From: Streptomyces sp. SM10
GTDB lineage: Bacteria > Actinomycetota > Actinomycetes > Streptomycetales > Streptomycetaceae
Reading direction: 5' to 3'
NCBI RefSeq assembly: GCF_002910915.1
Contig: NZ_NEUF01000130.1
Span: 1 to 63,972, forward strand
Length of the DNA: 63,972 nt
Positions 57,609-63,972 of this stretch are shown piece after piece. The position numbers and the translations under genes were made by a program. The stretch's first letter is position 1; each line of letters starts with the position of its first letter. The notes under the pieces were generated by a model. It saw only the letters and a list, made by a program, of their open reading frames with translations. It searched no databases and was not told where the DNA came from.

Positions 57609-58631
57609 TCAAGCGTCCCAGAGCGCGGCCAGGGAGAGCAGGTCGCTGCGGTACTCGATCCGTTCCGACCACTCCTTGGGCCAGGCCCCCGCTCCCAGGT
57701 GCGCTCCGGCCAGCGCGCCCGTGAGGCAGCCGAGGGAGTCGGAGTCGCCCCGTGTGCAGGCGGCCCGGCGCAGCGCGGTGACCGGTTCCTCGGGGAAGAG
57801 CAGGAAGCAGTGGAGGGACGTCGCGAGCGCCTCCTCGGCGACCCAGCCGTCGCCGGTGGACTCGCAGGGGTCGGTCTCGGGGGACGGGGTCCGCAGGGCG
57901 TCCTGGACCCGGGCGAGGGCGGTGAGGCACTCGTCCCAGCCGCGCCTGATGTACGCCTCGGGCGAGGCGTCGCCCGCGTGGCGCCAGAGGTCGCCGAGCC
58001 AGCGCGCCGGGTAGCGGTCGGCGTTCTCGTAGGCGTAACTGCGCAACTGGCCGACCAGACCCATCGGTTCGGCACCCTGGGCCAGCAGGAACACCGCGCG
58101 CGCCATCAGGTCGGAGGAGGCCAGCGCGGTGGGGTGACCGTGGGTCAGCGCGGCCTGGAGCTGGGCGGCGCCGGACCGCTGCTCCTCGCTGAGACCTGGT
58201 ACGAGGCCGACGGGTGCGACCCGCATGTTGGCTCCGCAGCCCTTGGAGCCGGTCTGGCTGGCCTCCTGCCAGGGCCTCTCGCCCTCCAGCACGCGGCAGG
58301 CGGTCATGCAGGTACGGCCGGGCGCACGGTTGTTGTCCGGGGAGCGGTACCAGCGGACGAACTCCTCGCGGACCGGACCGACCAGGCGCTCCGGGGTGAG
58401 CAGACCCCGGTCCATGGCGGTGCGTATGCCGCGGCCCAGCGCGAGCGTCATCTGGGTGTCGTCGGTGACGAACGCGGGCTTCGGCAGCCGCATCTCCCGC
58501 CAGGGCCCGCACTTGGCGAGGATCGCGGGGACGTTGTCGAACTCGGTGGGGAAGCCCAGTGCGTCACCGAGCGCGAGCCCGGTCAGCGCGCCCGTGGCCG
58601 CCTGCTTGGTGAGAATCCGTGTCGGGATCAT
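57609..58631 (-). CDS. ADP-ribosylglycohydrolase family protein (DraG/ARH-like)
   Basis: A 340-residue ADP-ribosylglycohydrolase. Metal-binding motifs are TDDTQM (about 56-61) near the N-terminus and GDSDSLGCLTGALAGAHLG (about 298-316) near the C-terminus, the latter replacing the usual GDSDT-x-G by GDSDSLG. These Mg2+ or Mn2+ enzymes remove ADP-ribose from proteins or small molecules. Its ATG overlaps the nrtR stop (ATGA), making it the last gene of the NAD operon. A role in recycling ADP-ribose for NAD is plausible but not shown. Confidence 0.87.
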   Translation of the reverse strand: MIPTRILTKQAATGALTGLALGDALGFPTEFDNVPAILAKCGPWREMRLPKPAFVTDDTQMTLALGRGIRTAMDRGLLTPERLVGPVREEFVRWYRSPDNNRAPGRTCMTACRVLEGERPWQEASQTGSKGCGANMRVAPVGLVPGLSEEQRSGAAQLQAALTHGHPTALASSDLMARAVFLLAQGAEPMGLVGQLRSYAYENADRYPARWLGDLWRHAGDASPEAYIRRGWDECLTALARVQDALRTPSPETDPCESTGDGWVAEEALATSLHCFLLFPEEPVTALRRAACTRGDSDSLGCLTGALAGAHLGAGAWPKEWSERIEYRSDLLSLAALWDA

Positions 58632-59371
58632 GGTGTCCGTCCTTCAGGGCGTCCTTCCGGGCGCAGCAGTGGAGGGTGCAGGGCGGTAGCGGCACCCGCC
58701 CGGTAGAGGGCGGCGGGTTTTCCCCGTCCGCCGGTGCGGCGCGGCGGGCCGTCCACGGCCTGGACGAAGCCGGGCGTGGTGAGGACCTTGCGCCGGAAGT
58801 TGGGCCGGTCGAGCGCGACGCCCCAGACGGTCTCGTAGACCTGCTGGAGCTCGCCGAGGGTGAACTCTGCGGGGCAGAACGTGGTGGCCAGGCAGGAGTA
58901 CTCGAGCCTGGCGCCGATCCGGTCGTGCGCGTCCGTCAGGATGCGGTCGTGGTCGAAGGCGAGCGGCCCGGTGCCGTCCGCCTCCCACCACTGCGCGTGT
59001 GCCGCGTCCCCACCGCCCCGCGGTTCGGGGAGGTCGGGCACGAGCGCGGCGTACGCGACGGAGACGACCCGCATCCTGGGGTCGCGGTCCGGGTCGCTGT
59101 AGGTGCGCAGTTGTTCGAGGTGGAAGGAGCACACGGACTTCTTCGTGAGACCGGTCTCCTCGGCGAGTTCGCGGCGGGCCGCCTCCTCGGCGGACTCCCG
59201 GGGGAGGACGAATCCGCCGGGCAGCGCCCACCGGCCCTTGTAGGGGGCCTGGCCGCGTTCCACGAGCAGTACGTGGAGCCGCGCTTCACGGACGGTGAAG
59301 ACGGCGAGGTCGACGGTGACGGCGAAGGGGACGAAGGCGTGGGGGTCGTAGCCCTCGGGGGCGGTGCTCAT
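58628..59371 (-). CDS. nrtR: NrtR-type Nudix transcriptional regulator
   Basis: A 247-residue protein with an N-terminal Nudix domain (13-150) and a C-terminal winged helix (about 155-215: FTLGELQQVYETVWGVALDR and FRRKVLTTPGFVQ), the NrtR layout. The Nudix box G53-x5-E-x7-REL-x-EE-x-G is complete, which many NrtR proteins do not keep, so it could still hydrolyse a nucleotide. NrtR proteins repress NAD genes and are released by ADP-ribose. The gene lies within pnuC-nadR-nrtR-ARH, all coupled by ATGA overlaps. A palindrome upstream of pnuC is the probable target. Confidence 0.85.
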   Translation of the reverse strand: MSTAPEGYDPHAFVPFAVTVDLAVFTVREARLHVLLVERGQAPYKGRWALPGGFVLPRESAEEAARRELAEETGLTKKSVCSFHLEQLRTYSDPDRDPRMRVVSVAYAALVPDLPEPRGGGDAAHAQWWEADGTGPLAFDHDRILTDAHDRIGARLEYSCLATTFCPAEFTLGELQQVYETVWGVALDRPNFRRKVLTTPGFVQAVDGPPRRTGGRGKPAALYRAGAATALHPPLLRPEGRPEGRTP

Positions 59372-60447
59372 CGGTGCTCCGGCAGGGGTGCGGTGAAGTG
59401 CCAGCCGGCGTCGAGGAGGCCGTCCACGGCGGCGACGGCCGCGGCGAGACGCTCACCGGGGTCTCCGGTGATCTCGATGAACCGCCTTCCGGTGCGGGTG
59501 AGTTCGGCGCGGAAGCGGTCCGTCATCCAGGGCCGCAGCTCCTCGCCGTCGCGCAGTCCGTCGTCCTCGAAGGCGACTCCCTCGTGATCGGTGAGCAGCC
59601 AGAGGTGGTGGGCGACCCGGTCGGCGCTCTGCTCGACGAGCGGGTTGCGGCCGCCGATGTACCGCTCGTGCCAGACCGTGGTGGCGAAGGAGTCGGTGTC
59701 GCAGAAGAGCACCGGGGACCCCGCCCGCGCGGCGGCCTCCTCCCGGGCGTTCTGGGTCTCGGCGATGAGGGGGAAGTCGTCGGTGGTGAAGGTGACGTCC
59801 TCCCACTGGGCTCCCGGCCACCGGCCGCGCAGCGCGGCGAGCTTGGCCTCGCTGAACTCCCGCCCGTACTCCGCGACGTAGCCGGTGCGGGCCCATACGC
59901 CGCCGCGCCGGCGGTAGTGGGCCGCCAGGGCGCGGGCCAGCGTCGTGGTGCCGGTGGACTCGGCGCCGAGGACGACGATCCGGCGGGCGAGCGCGGCGCG
60001 TACGGGCGGCTCCAGGTAGTCCCAGCAGCCGGCCGGGTCGGCGCGGACCGCCGTACCCGAGACGGGGAACAGGGTGCGCCCGGGGTCGACGAGGACGGAT
60101 TCGGCGCCGAAGCGGCGGGCCAGCTCCTCACCGTACGACTCGGAGGTGAAGACGGCGTCGACCTGTTCGGGCACCGCGGCGGTGAAGACCTCCATGTGCG
60201 CGTCCCAGACCGCCGCGTCGTTCAGGTCCATGTGCGTGTCGTCGACCGCGCCGACCACCCGCACGTCGGGGTGGGCCTCCCGCATCCAGGCGACGCGGTC
60301 GGCGAGGGACACGGATTCGACGGAGGCGGCGCAGACCAGGACGGTGAGCCGCTCGCAGCGGTCCCGCGCGGTGCGCACGAGGTGGTGGTGGCCGGCGTGC
60401 GGCGGGTAGAACTTGCCGAGGACGAGACCGTGCCCGTGGCGCTTCAT
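59368..60447 (-). CDS. nadR: bifunctional NMN adenylyltransferase/ribosylnicotinamide kinase (NadR-like)
   Basis: A 359-residue two-domain enzyme. The N-terminal adenylyltransferase has GKFYPPHAGHHHLV (the H-x-G-H motif, H17 and H20) and VSGTAVR. The C-terminal kinase has a P-loop GAESTGTTTL (about 166-175) and AEYGREF plus CDTDSFAT. It phosphorylates nicotinamide riboside and then adenylates NMN to NAD. The helix-turn-helix seen in enterobacterial NadR is absent, since NrtR supplies regulation here. It overlaps both pnuC and nrtR by four bases. Confidence 0.92.
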   Translation of the reverse strand: MKRHGHGLVLGKFYPPHAGHHHLVRTARDRCERLTVLVCAASVESVSLADRVAWMREAHPDVRVVGAVDDTHMDLNDAAVWDAHMEVFTAAVPEQVDAVFTSESYGEELARRFGAESVLVDPGRTLFPVSGTAVRADPAGCWDYLEPPVRAALARRIVVLGAESTGTTTLARALAAHYRRRGGVWARTGYVAEYGREFSEAKLAALRGRWPGAQWEDVTFTTDDFPLIAETQNAREEAAARAGSPVLFCDTDSFATTVWHERYIGGRNPLVEQSADRVAHHLWLLTDHEGVAFEDDGLRDGEELRPWMTDRFRAELTRTGRRFIEITGDPGERLAAAVAAVDGLLDAGWHFTAPLPEHR

Positions 60448-61097
60448 GCCGGCACCGCCGCGTCCTCGCGCCGGTGGGCGGTCAGGTCCCTGTTCCAGTT
60501 GCGCAGCCCGACGAGGCAGAGCGTCAGGAATCCGACGTAGAGCAGGGAGGTCAGATAGAGCTCCTTGTACGCGTAGAGCGGGATGTAGACGATGTCGGCG
60601 GCGATCCACAGCCACCACGACTCCACGCGCTTGCGGCACTGCCCGTACGTCGCCATGAGGGACAGCGAGGTCGTCAGGGCGTCCCAGAACGGCACGGTCG
60701 AGTCCGTGGCGCGGGACAGCAGCAGGGTGAGGCCGAGCGTGCCCGCCGCCCCCGCCGCGAGCAGCCAGGTCCATTCGGCGCGGGTGGTGCTCCGCACCGG
60801 CAGGACGGTGTCACCTGGTCCACCCCCGTGGGTCCAGGTCCACCAGCCGTACGCGGCGAGGGAGATGAAGACGATCTGCAGGCCGGCGTCGGCGTACAGA
60901 CCGGACTGGGCGAACAGCAGGATGAAGAACAGGTTGTTGGCGATGCCGATCGGCCAGTTGGCGAGGTGCTGGCGGGCCACGAGCCAGACGCACAGCGCAC
61001 CGCTGCCGAAGTCCAGCACCTCGGTCCAGCTGACCGGGGTGTCCAGGACCGTCACCAGGGGCTGTTGCAGGGGGCCGAGTATGTCCGCGAGCGTCAC
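60444..61097 (-). CDS. pnuC: nicotinamide riboside transporter PnuC
   Basis: A 217-residue membrane protein with seven or so helices. It has the PnuC signatures WPIGIANNLFFILLFAQSGL (split), DAGLQIVFISLAAYGWWTW and ESWWLWIAADIVYIPLYAYK, in which the Trp/Asn residues line the substrate path. Uptake is by facilitated diffusion driven by phosphorylation, provided by NadR next door. GTG at 61097 is favoured by AAGGAGG seven bases upstream; an ATG at 61124 lies inside the likely operator and is rejected. Confidence 0.93.
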   Translation of the reverse strand: MTLADILGPLQQPLVTVLDTPVSWTEVLDFGSGALCVWLVARQHLANWPIGIANNLFFILLFAQSGLYADAGLQIVFISLAAYGWWTWTHGGGPGDTVLPVRSTTRAEWTWLLAAGAAGTLGLTLLLSRATDSTVPFWDALTTSLSLMATYGQCRKRVESWWLWIAADIVYIPLYAYKELYLTSLLYVGFLTLCLVGLRNWNRDLTAHRREDAAVPA

Positions 61098-61112
61098 CGC
61101 GCCGCCTCCTTC

Positions 61113-61136
61113 TTTAATGGTCACTCTGACTATAAA
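61113..61136 (-). promoter_or_regulatory. probable NrtR operator overlapping the pnuC promoter
   Basis: TTTAATGGTCA-CTC-TGACTATAAA is a near-perfect palindrome with GTCA/TGAC cores. A good -10 hexamer TATAGT (revcomp of 61129-61134) lies inside it, so a bound repressor would block transcription. The box is 16 bp upstream of the pnuC GTG. NrtR sites in other bacteria are similar AT-rich palindromes around GTCA-n-TGAC. Confidence 0.65.
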
Positions 61137-61157
61137 GAAGAAACGGCGGCGGCAAAA

Positions 61158-61210
61158 GGCCCGCGGCCGGTTCCTGTTCGAAAGTACGAACGAGGAACCG
61201 GCCGCGGGCC
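61158..61210 (-). terminator. intrinsic terminator of the scpA-scpB-rluB operon
   Basis: A 23-bp stem with one bulged base and a 6-nt loop (arm begins GGCCCGCGGCCGGTTCCT). It lies 20 bp past the rluB stop and on the minus strand is followed by CCTTTT. Confidence 0.85.
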
Positions 61211-61230
61211 GTTCGGGGTCGGGCGGTGGA

Positions 61231-62421
61231 TTACAGACCGACCTCGCGCATCAGCATGCCGACCTCGGTGTTGGTCAGGCGGCGCAGCCAGCCCGACTTC
61301 TGGTCGCCCAGCGGGATCGGCCCGAAGGACGTGCGCACCAGGCGCTCGACCGGGAAGCCGGCCTCGGCCAGCATCCGGCGGACGATGTGCTTGCGGCCCT
61401 CGTGGAGCGTGACCTCGACCAGGTAGTTCTTGCCGGTGTTCTCGACGACCCGGAAGTGGTCGGCGCGGGCGTACCCGTCCTCCAGCTGGATGCCGTCCTT
61501 GAGCTGCTTGCCGAGGTCGCGAGGGAGCGGACCCTGGATGGCGGCCAGGTAGGTCTTCTTCACGCCGTACTTGGGGTGCGTCAGACGGTGGGCCAGCTCA
61601 CCGTGGTTGGTGAGCAGGATGATGCCCTCGGTCTCGGTGTCGAGCCGCCCGACGTGGAACAGCCGCGTCTCACGGTTGGTGACGTAGTCACCGAGGTTCT
61701 GGCGGCCGTCCGGGTCCCCCATGGTGGAGACGACACCGGCGGGCTTGTTCAGCGCGAAGAAGAGGTACGACTGGGTCGCGACGGTCAGGCCGTCGACCTT
61801 GATCTCGTCCTTCTGCGGGTCGACGCGCTTGCCCTGCTCCAGGACGATCTCGCCGTTGACCTCGACCCTGGCCTGCTCGATCAGCTCCTCGCACGCACGG
61901 CGGGAGCCCATGCCGGCGCGGGCGAGGATCTTCTGCAGACGCTCGCCCTCCTGCTCGGCGCCCGGGTGCGTCTTCGGCGTCCTGATCTCGGGCTTCTCCG
62001 CGTAACGGTCGCGGTTGCGCTGCTCGATCTTGGCGTCGAGCTCACGCGGACGGGACGGGGCGCCCACGCGCCGTCCGCCCTTGCTCACGTTCTGTGGGGA
62101 CTTGGGACCCCCCTTGGCCCCGCCGCGGGCCGCGTCACCGCGACCCTTGCGGGTGCCGCCGTCGCCGCCCGGCTTGTCGTTGCCGACGTCGTAGCGGCGC
62201 TCCTCGGGGCGGGGCCGGCGGGGGCGCTGCTCCTTCTTGTCGTCGTCGCGCCCGGAGCCGGAGACCCGCGGGTTCGGGTTGCTGTTCCTGCCGGTGCCGG
62301 TGTTGTTCCTGTTGCCGCTCCAGCCGCCACCGCTCCGGCCGCCGCCACTGCTGCCACCGCTCCGGCCGCCGCCGCCCTTGCCGCCGCTGCCGCTTCCGCT
62401 GTTCCTGCCACTGCTTCGCAT
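61231..62421 (-). CDS. rluB: RluB-type 23S rRNA pseudouridine synthase with long low-complexity N-terminus
   Basis: A 396-residue enzyme. Residues 160 onward are the RsuA/RluB fold: an S4 domain (RLQKILARAGMGSRRACEEL) and the catalytic domain with GRLDTETEGIILLTN, which holds the catalytic Asp. HEGRKHIVRRML and the RTSFGPIPLG end follow. It makes a pseudouridine in 23S rRNA. The first 150 residues are a disordered, Gly/Arg/Ser/Asn-rich stretch (SGSGGKGGGGRSGG), longer than in most RluB. The start ATG at 62421 shares one base with the scpB stop (TGATG). Confidence 0.92.
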   Translation of the reverse strand: MRSSGRNSGSGSGGKGGGGRSGGSSGGGRSGGGWSGNRNNTGTGRNSNPNPRVSGSGRDDDKKEQRPRRPRPEERRYDVGNDKPGGDGGTRKGRGDAARGGAKGGPKSPQNVSKGGRRVGAPSRPRELDAKIEQRNRDRYAEKPEIRTPKTHPGAEQEGERLQKILARAGMGSRRACEELIEQARVEVNGEIVLEQGKRVDPQKDEIKVDGLTVATQSYLFFALNKPAGVVSTMGDPDGRQNLGDYVTNRETRLFHVGRLDTETEGIILLTNHGELAHRLTHPKYGVKKTYLAAIQGPLPRDLGKQLKDGIQLEDGYARADHFRVVENTGKNYLVEVTLHEGRKHIVRRMLAEAGFPVERLVRTSFGPIPLGDQKSGWLRRLTNTEVGMLMREVGL

Positions 62422-63071
62422 CAAAAATCCGTCTTGTCGTGTGCGTGAGTATCCGGGGTGTCCGGTGCGTCCGGATCGAACGACGGCACACCCTCTAGCG
62501 TCTCAGCCTCGATCGCGTCCGCCTCCGGGAGGAAGGGCGCGAGCTCCGGGAGCTCGTCCAGGCCTCGCAGGCCCATGCGCTCCAGAAAGTAGTTCGTCGT
62601 CCTGTACAGGATCGCACCTGTTTCGGGTTCCGCGCCCGCCTCCCCGACGAGACCCCTCTGGAGCAGGGTCCGCATGACGCCGTCGCAGTTCACTCCGCGT
62701 ACCGCCGAGACCCTCGACCGGCTCACCGGCTGACGGTACGCGACGACCGCGAGCGTCTCCAGCGCCGCCTGGGTGAGCCGGGCGTGCTGGCCGTCCAGGA
62801 CGAAGCCCTCGACGGCCTCCGCGTACTCCGGCCGGGTGTAGAAGCGCCAGCCCCCGGCGACGAGCCTCAGGTCGAATCCGCGGCGCTGGACGGTGTACTC
62901 GTCGGCCAGCTCCCGCAGGGCGTCCGCGACGGCCCTGCGGGGCCGCTGGAGGACCTGGGCGAGGTGTGCCTCGGTGGCGGGCTCGTCGACGACCATGAGG
63001 ACCGCCTCCAGGGCGGGCTTGAGGTCGAGCCCGGCGACCGTGTTGTCGCGCTCGTCGTCGTCCGTGCTCAT
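62421..63071 (-). CDS. scpB: segregation and condensation protein ScpB
   Basis: A 216-residue winged-helix protein of the SMC-ScpA-ScpB condensin. Signatures are LKPALEAVLMVVDEPATEAHL and QAALETLAVVAYRQPVSRSRV, and then GLVGEAG and YRTTNYFLERMGL. It binds ScpA and helps the SMC ring compact and separate chromosomes. The ATG at 63071 overlaps the scpA stop (ATGA). An acidic tail follows the second winged helix. Confidence 0.95.
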   Translation of the reverse strand: MSTDDDERDNTVAGLDLKPALEAVLMVVDEPATEAHLAQVLQRPRRAVADALRELADEYTVQRRGFDLRLVAGGWRFYTRPEYAEAVEGFVLDGQHARLTQAALETLAVVAYRQPVSRSRVSAVRGVNCDGVMRTLLQRGLVGEAGAEPETGAILYRTTNYFLERMGLRGLDELPELAPFLPEADAIEAETLEGVPSFDPDAPDTPDTHAHDKTDF

Positions 63072-63972
63072 GCCTCTGCGCCCTCCTGCGGCTCGCGCGT
63101 CTCCTGGTCGAACTCGTCCGTGACCACCGGTTCCGCCCCCTCGCCCCCGGCCCAGCGCACCAGGAGCTCGCCGAGCGCCTCCTCCTGGTCCAGTGCGACC
63201 GCCTTCTCCCGGTAGAGCTCCAGGAGCGCCAGGAAGCGGGCGACGACGGTGAGGGTGTCCTCCGCGTCCTCGGTGAGCACCCGGAAGCTGATCTCCCCCT
63301 CCGCGCGCAGTCGCGCCACCACGATCTCCGCCTGCTCGCGCACGCTGACCAGCGGCGCGTGGATGTGATCGACGTAGACCTGCGGCTTCGGCTTCGGCTG
63401 CATCGCCTTCACGGCGAGCCGGGCGAAACCCTCGGGGCCGATGCTGATCACGACCTCGGGCAGCAGCGCGGCGTGCTGGGGCTCGAGCCCGACGGTACGG
63501 GGTTGGCGGCGGGACTCGGAGTCCAGCCGGTCGCTGAAGATCTCCGCGATCCGCTTGTACGCGCGGTACTGCAGCAGCCGCGCGAAGAGCAGGTCGCGCG
63601 CCTCCAGGAGGGCGAGGTCCGCCTCGTCCTCCACCTCGGCCGTGGGCAGGAGCCGGGCCGCCTTCAGGTCGAGCAGGGTCGCGGCCACGACGAGGAACTC
63701 GGTGGTCTGGTCGAGGTCCCAGTCCGGCCCCATGGCGCGGATGTGCGCCATGAACTCGTCGGTCACCTTCGACAGCGCGACCTCGGTCACATCGAGCTTG
63801 TGCTTGGAGATCAGCTGGAGGAGGAGGTCGAAGGGACCCTCGAAATTGACCAGCCGCACGGTGAACCGCCGGTCGTCCCCGGCCTCGGAGGCCGCCGCCT
63901 CACGGGGCTCGGCCGGTTCCGCGGGAGGGGCGGCGGCGCCCGGAACGCGCGGAGGGCTCCCGACGGGGCCGG
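63068..63972 (-). CDS. scpA: segregation and condensation protein ScpA (5' end cut by window)
   Basis: The kleisin subunit of the SMC condensin. The visible part has VRLVNFEGPFDLLLQLISKH, KVTDEFMAHIRAMG and the C-terminal winged helix near AEGEISFRVLTEDAEDTLTV, then FLALLELYREKAVAL. The frame stays open through an Ala/Pro/Glu-rich stretch (PAEPREAAASEAGDD) to the window end, so the true start lies outside; a GTG at 63859 exists but is probably internal. Downstream scpB and rluB are coupled to it. Confidence 0.93.
   Translation of the reverse strand, partial: GPVGSPPRVPGAAAPPAEPAEPREAAASEAGDDRRFTVRLVNFEGPFDLLLQLISKHKLDVTEVALSKVTDEFMAHIRAMGPDWDLDQTTEFLVVAATLLDLKAARLLPTAEVEDEADLALLEARDLLFARLLQYRAYKRIAEIFSDRLDSESRRQPRTVGLEPQHAALLPEVVISIGPEGFARLAVKAMQPKPKPQVYVDHIHAPLVSVREQAEIVVARLRAEGEISFRVLTEDAEDTLTVVARFLALLELYREKAVALDQEEALGELLVRWAGGEGAEPVVTDEFDQETREPQEGAEA

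Noticed and set aside
1..63972. tRNA, rRNA, insertion sequence or prophage genes
   Set aside because: No cloverleaf with CCA-type stem order, no transposase or integrase motifs and no phage structural genes were recognised.

Overview
The window is a 64-kb piece of actinomycete chromosome, almost certainly Streptomyces. It has very high GC with a strong G/C bias at third codon positions, many GTG starts and stop/start overlaps of the ATGA or GTGA type. It also carries family markers of that genus: streptogrisin-type proteases, SepF-like protein, ECF42 sigma factor, FxSxx-COOH RiPP genes and rare TTA leucine codons. From memory, not by alignment, the gene order resembles the SCO1725-SCO1770 stretch of S. 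coelicolor, so most of it is core chromosome with accessory insertions. I see no tRNA or rRNA genes, CRISPR array, insertion sequence or prophage.

Layout. 0-8.4 kb: end of a type ISP restriction/methylase-like gene, a small conserved protein, a membrane Ser/Thr kinase, a secreted SGNH lipase, an AAA ATPase, a GntR regulator, a GNAT-DUF402 pair and a methyltransferase-Nudix-VOC fusion. 8.4-16 kb: a tctCBA tricarboxylate uptake operon beside a 28-codon remnant of its response regulator, PhoD phosphatase, a frameshifted small gene, a wall-anchored lytic polysaccharide monooxygenase and a second secreted lipase. 16-24.3 kb: a mutasome operon (dnaE2 and an imuB-like gene) behind a LexA-type box, a membrane protein, an ECF42 sigma factor with its YciI-like partner and its own promoter, and a secreted phospholipase A2.

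24.5-38.7 kb is the most interesting part. Two streptogrisin-type proteases in the same orientation flank an island. It holds an FxSxx-COOH cyclophane RiPP cluster, fxsA-fxsB-fxsC-fxsT, read right to left. The 55-codon precursor gene fxsA (34732-34899) starts with GTG and ends in FSSSL. FxsB carries an apparently inactivated HExxH-type extension. FxsT joins MinD-like, TIR, NB-ARC and TPR parts. Next to it lie a DUF4231/SLATT membrane protein and a SLOG-fold protein in convergent orientation. fxsC and the SLATT gene contain in-frame TTA codons, so their translation probably needs the bldA tRNA.

38.9-49.97 kb: DUF1684 protein, a DUF5685 protein with an extreme cysteine-rich tail, SepF-like protein, glutaryl-CoA dehydrogenase, an MFS drug exporter, a PAP2 phosphatase, an I78 protease inhibitor, a glycosyltransferase and two conserved hypotheticals. 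50-54.5 kb is a leftward housekeeping run aroH-tyrA-cmk-plsC-der. 54.7-57.4 kb: Rieske lipoprotein, nucleotidyltransferase, and a divergent methyltransferase/XRE-cupin regulator pair. 57.6-61.1 kb is an NAD operon (pnuC-nadR-nrtR-ADP-ribosylglycohydrolase) in which all joints overlap by 4 bp, with a likely NrtR operator at its promoter. 61.2-64 kb: rluB-scpB-scpA, with scpA cut by the window end.
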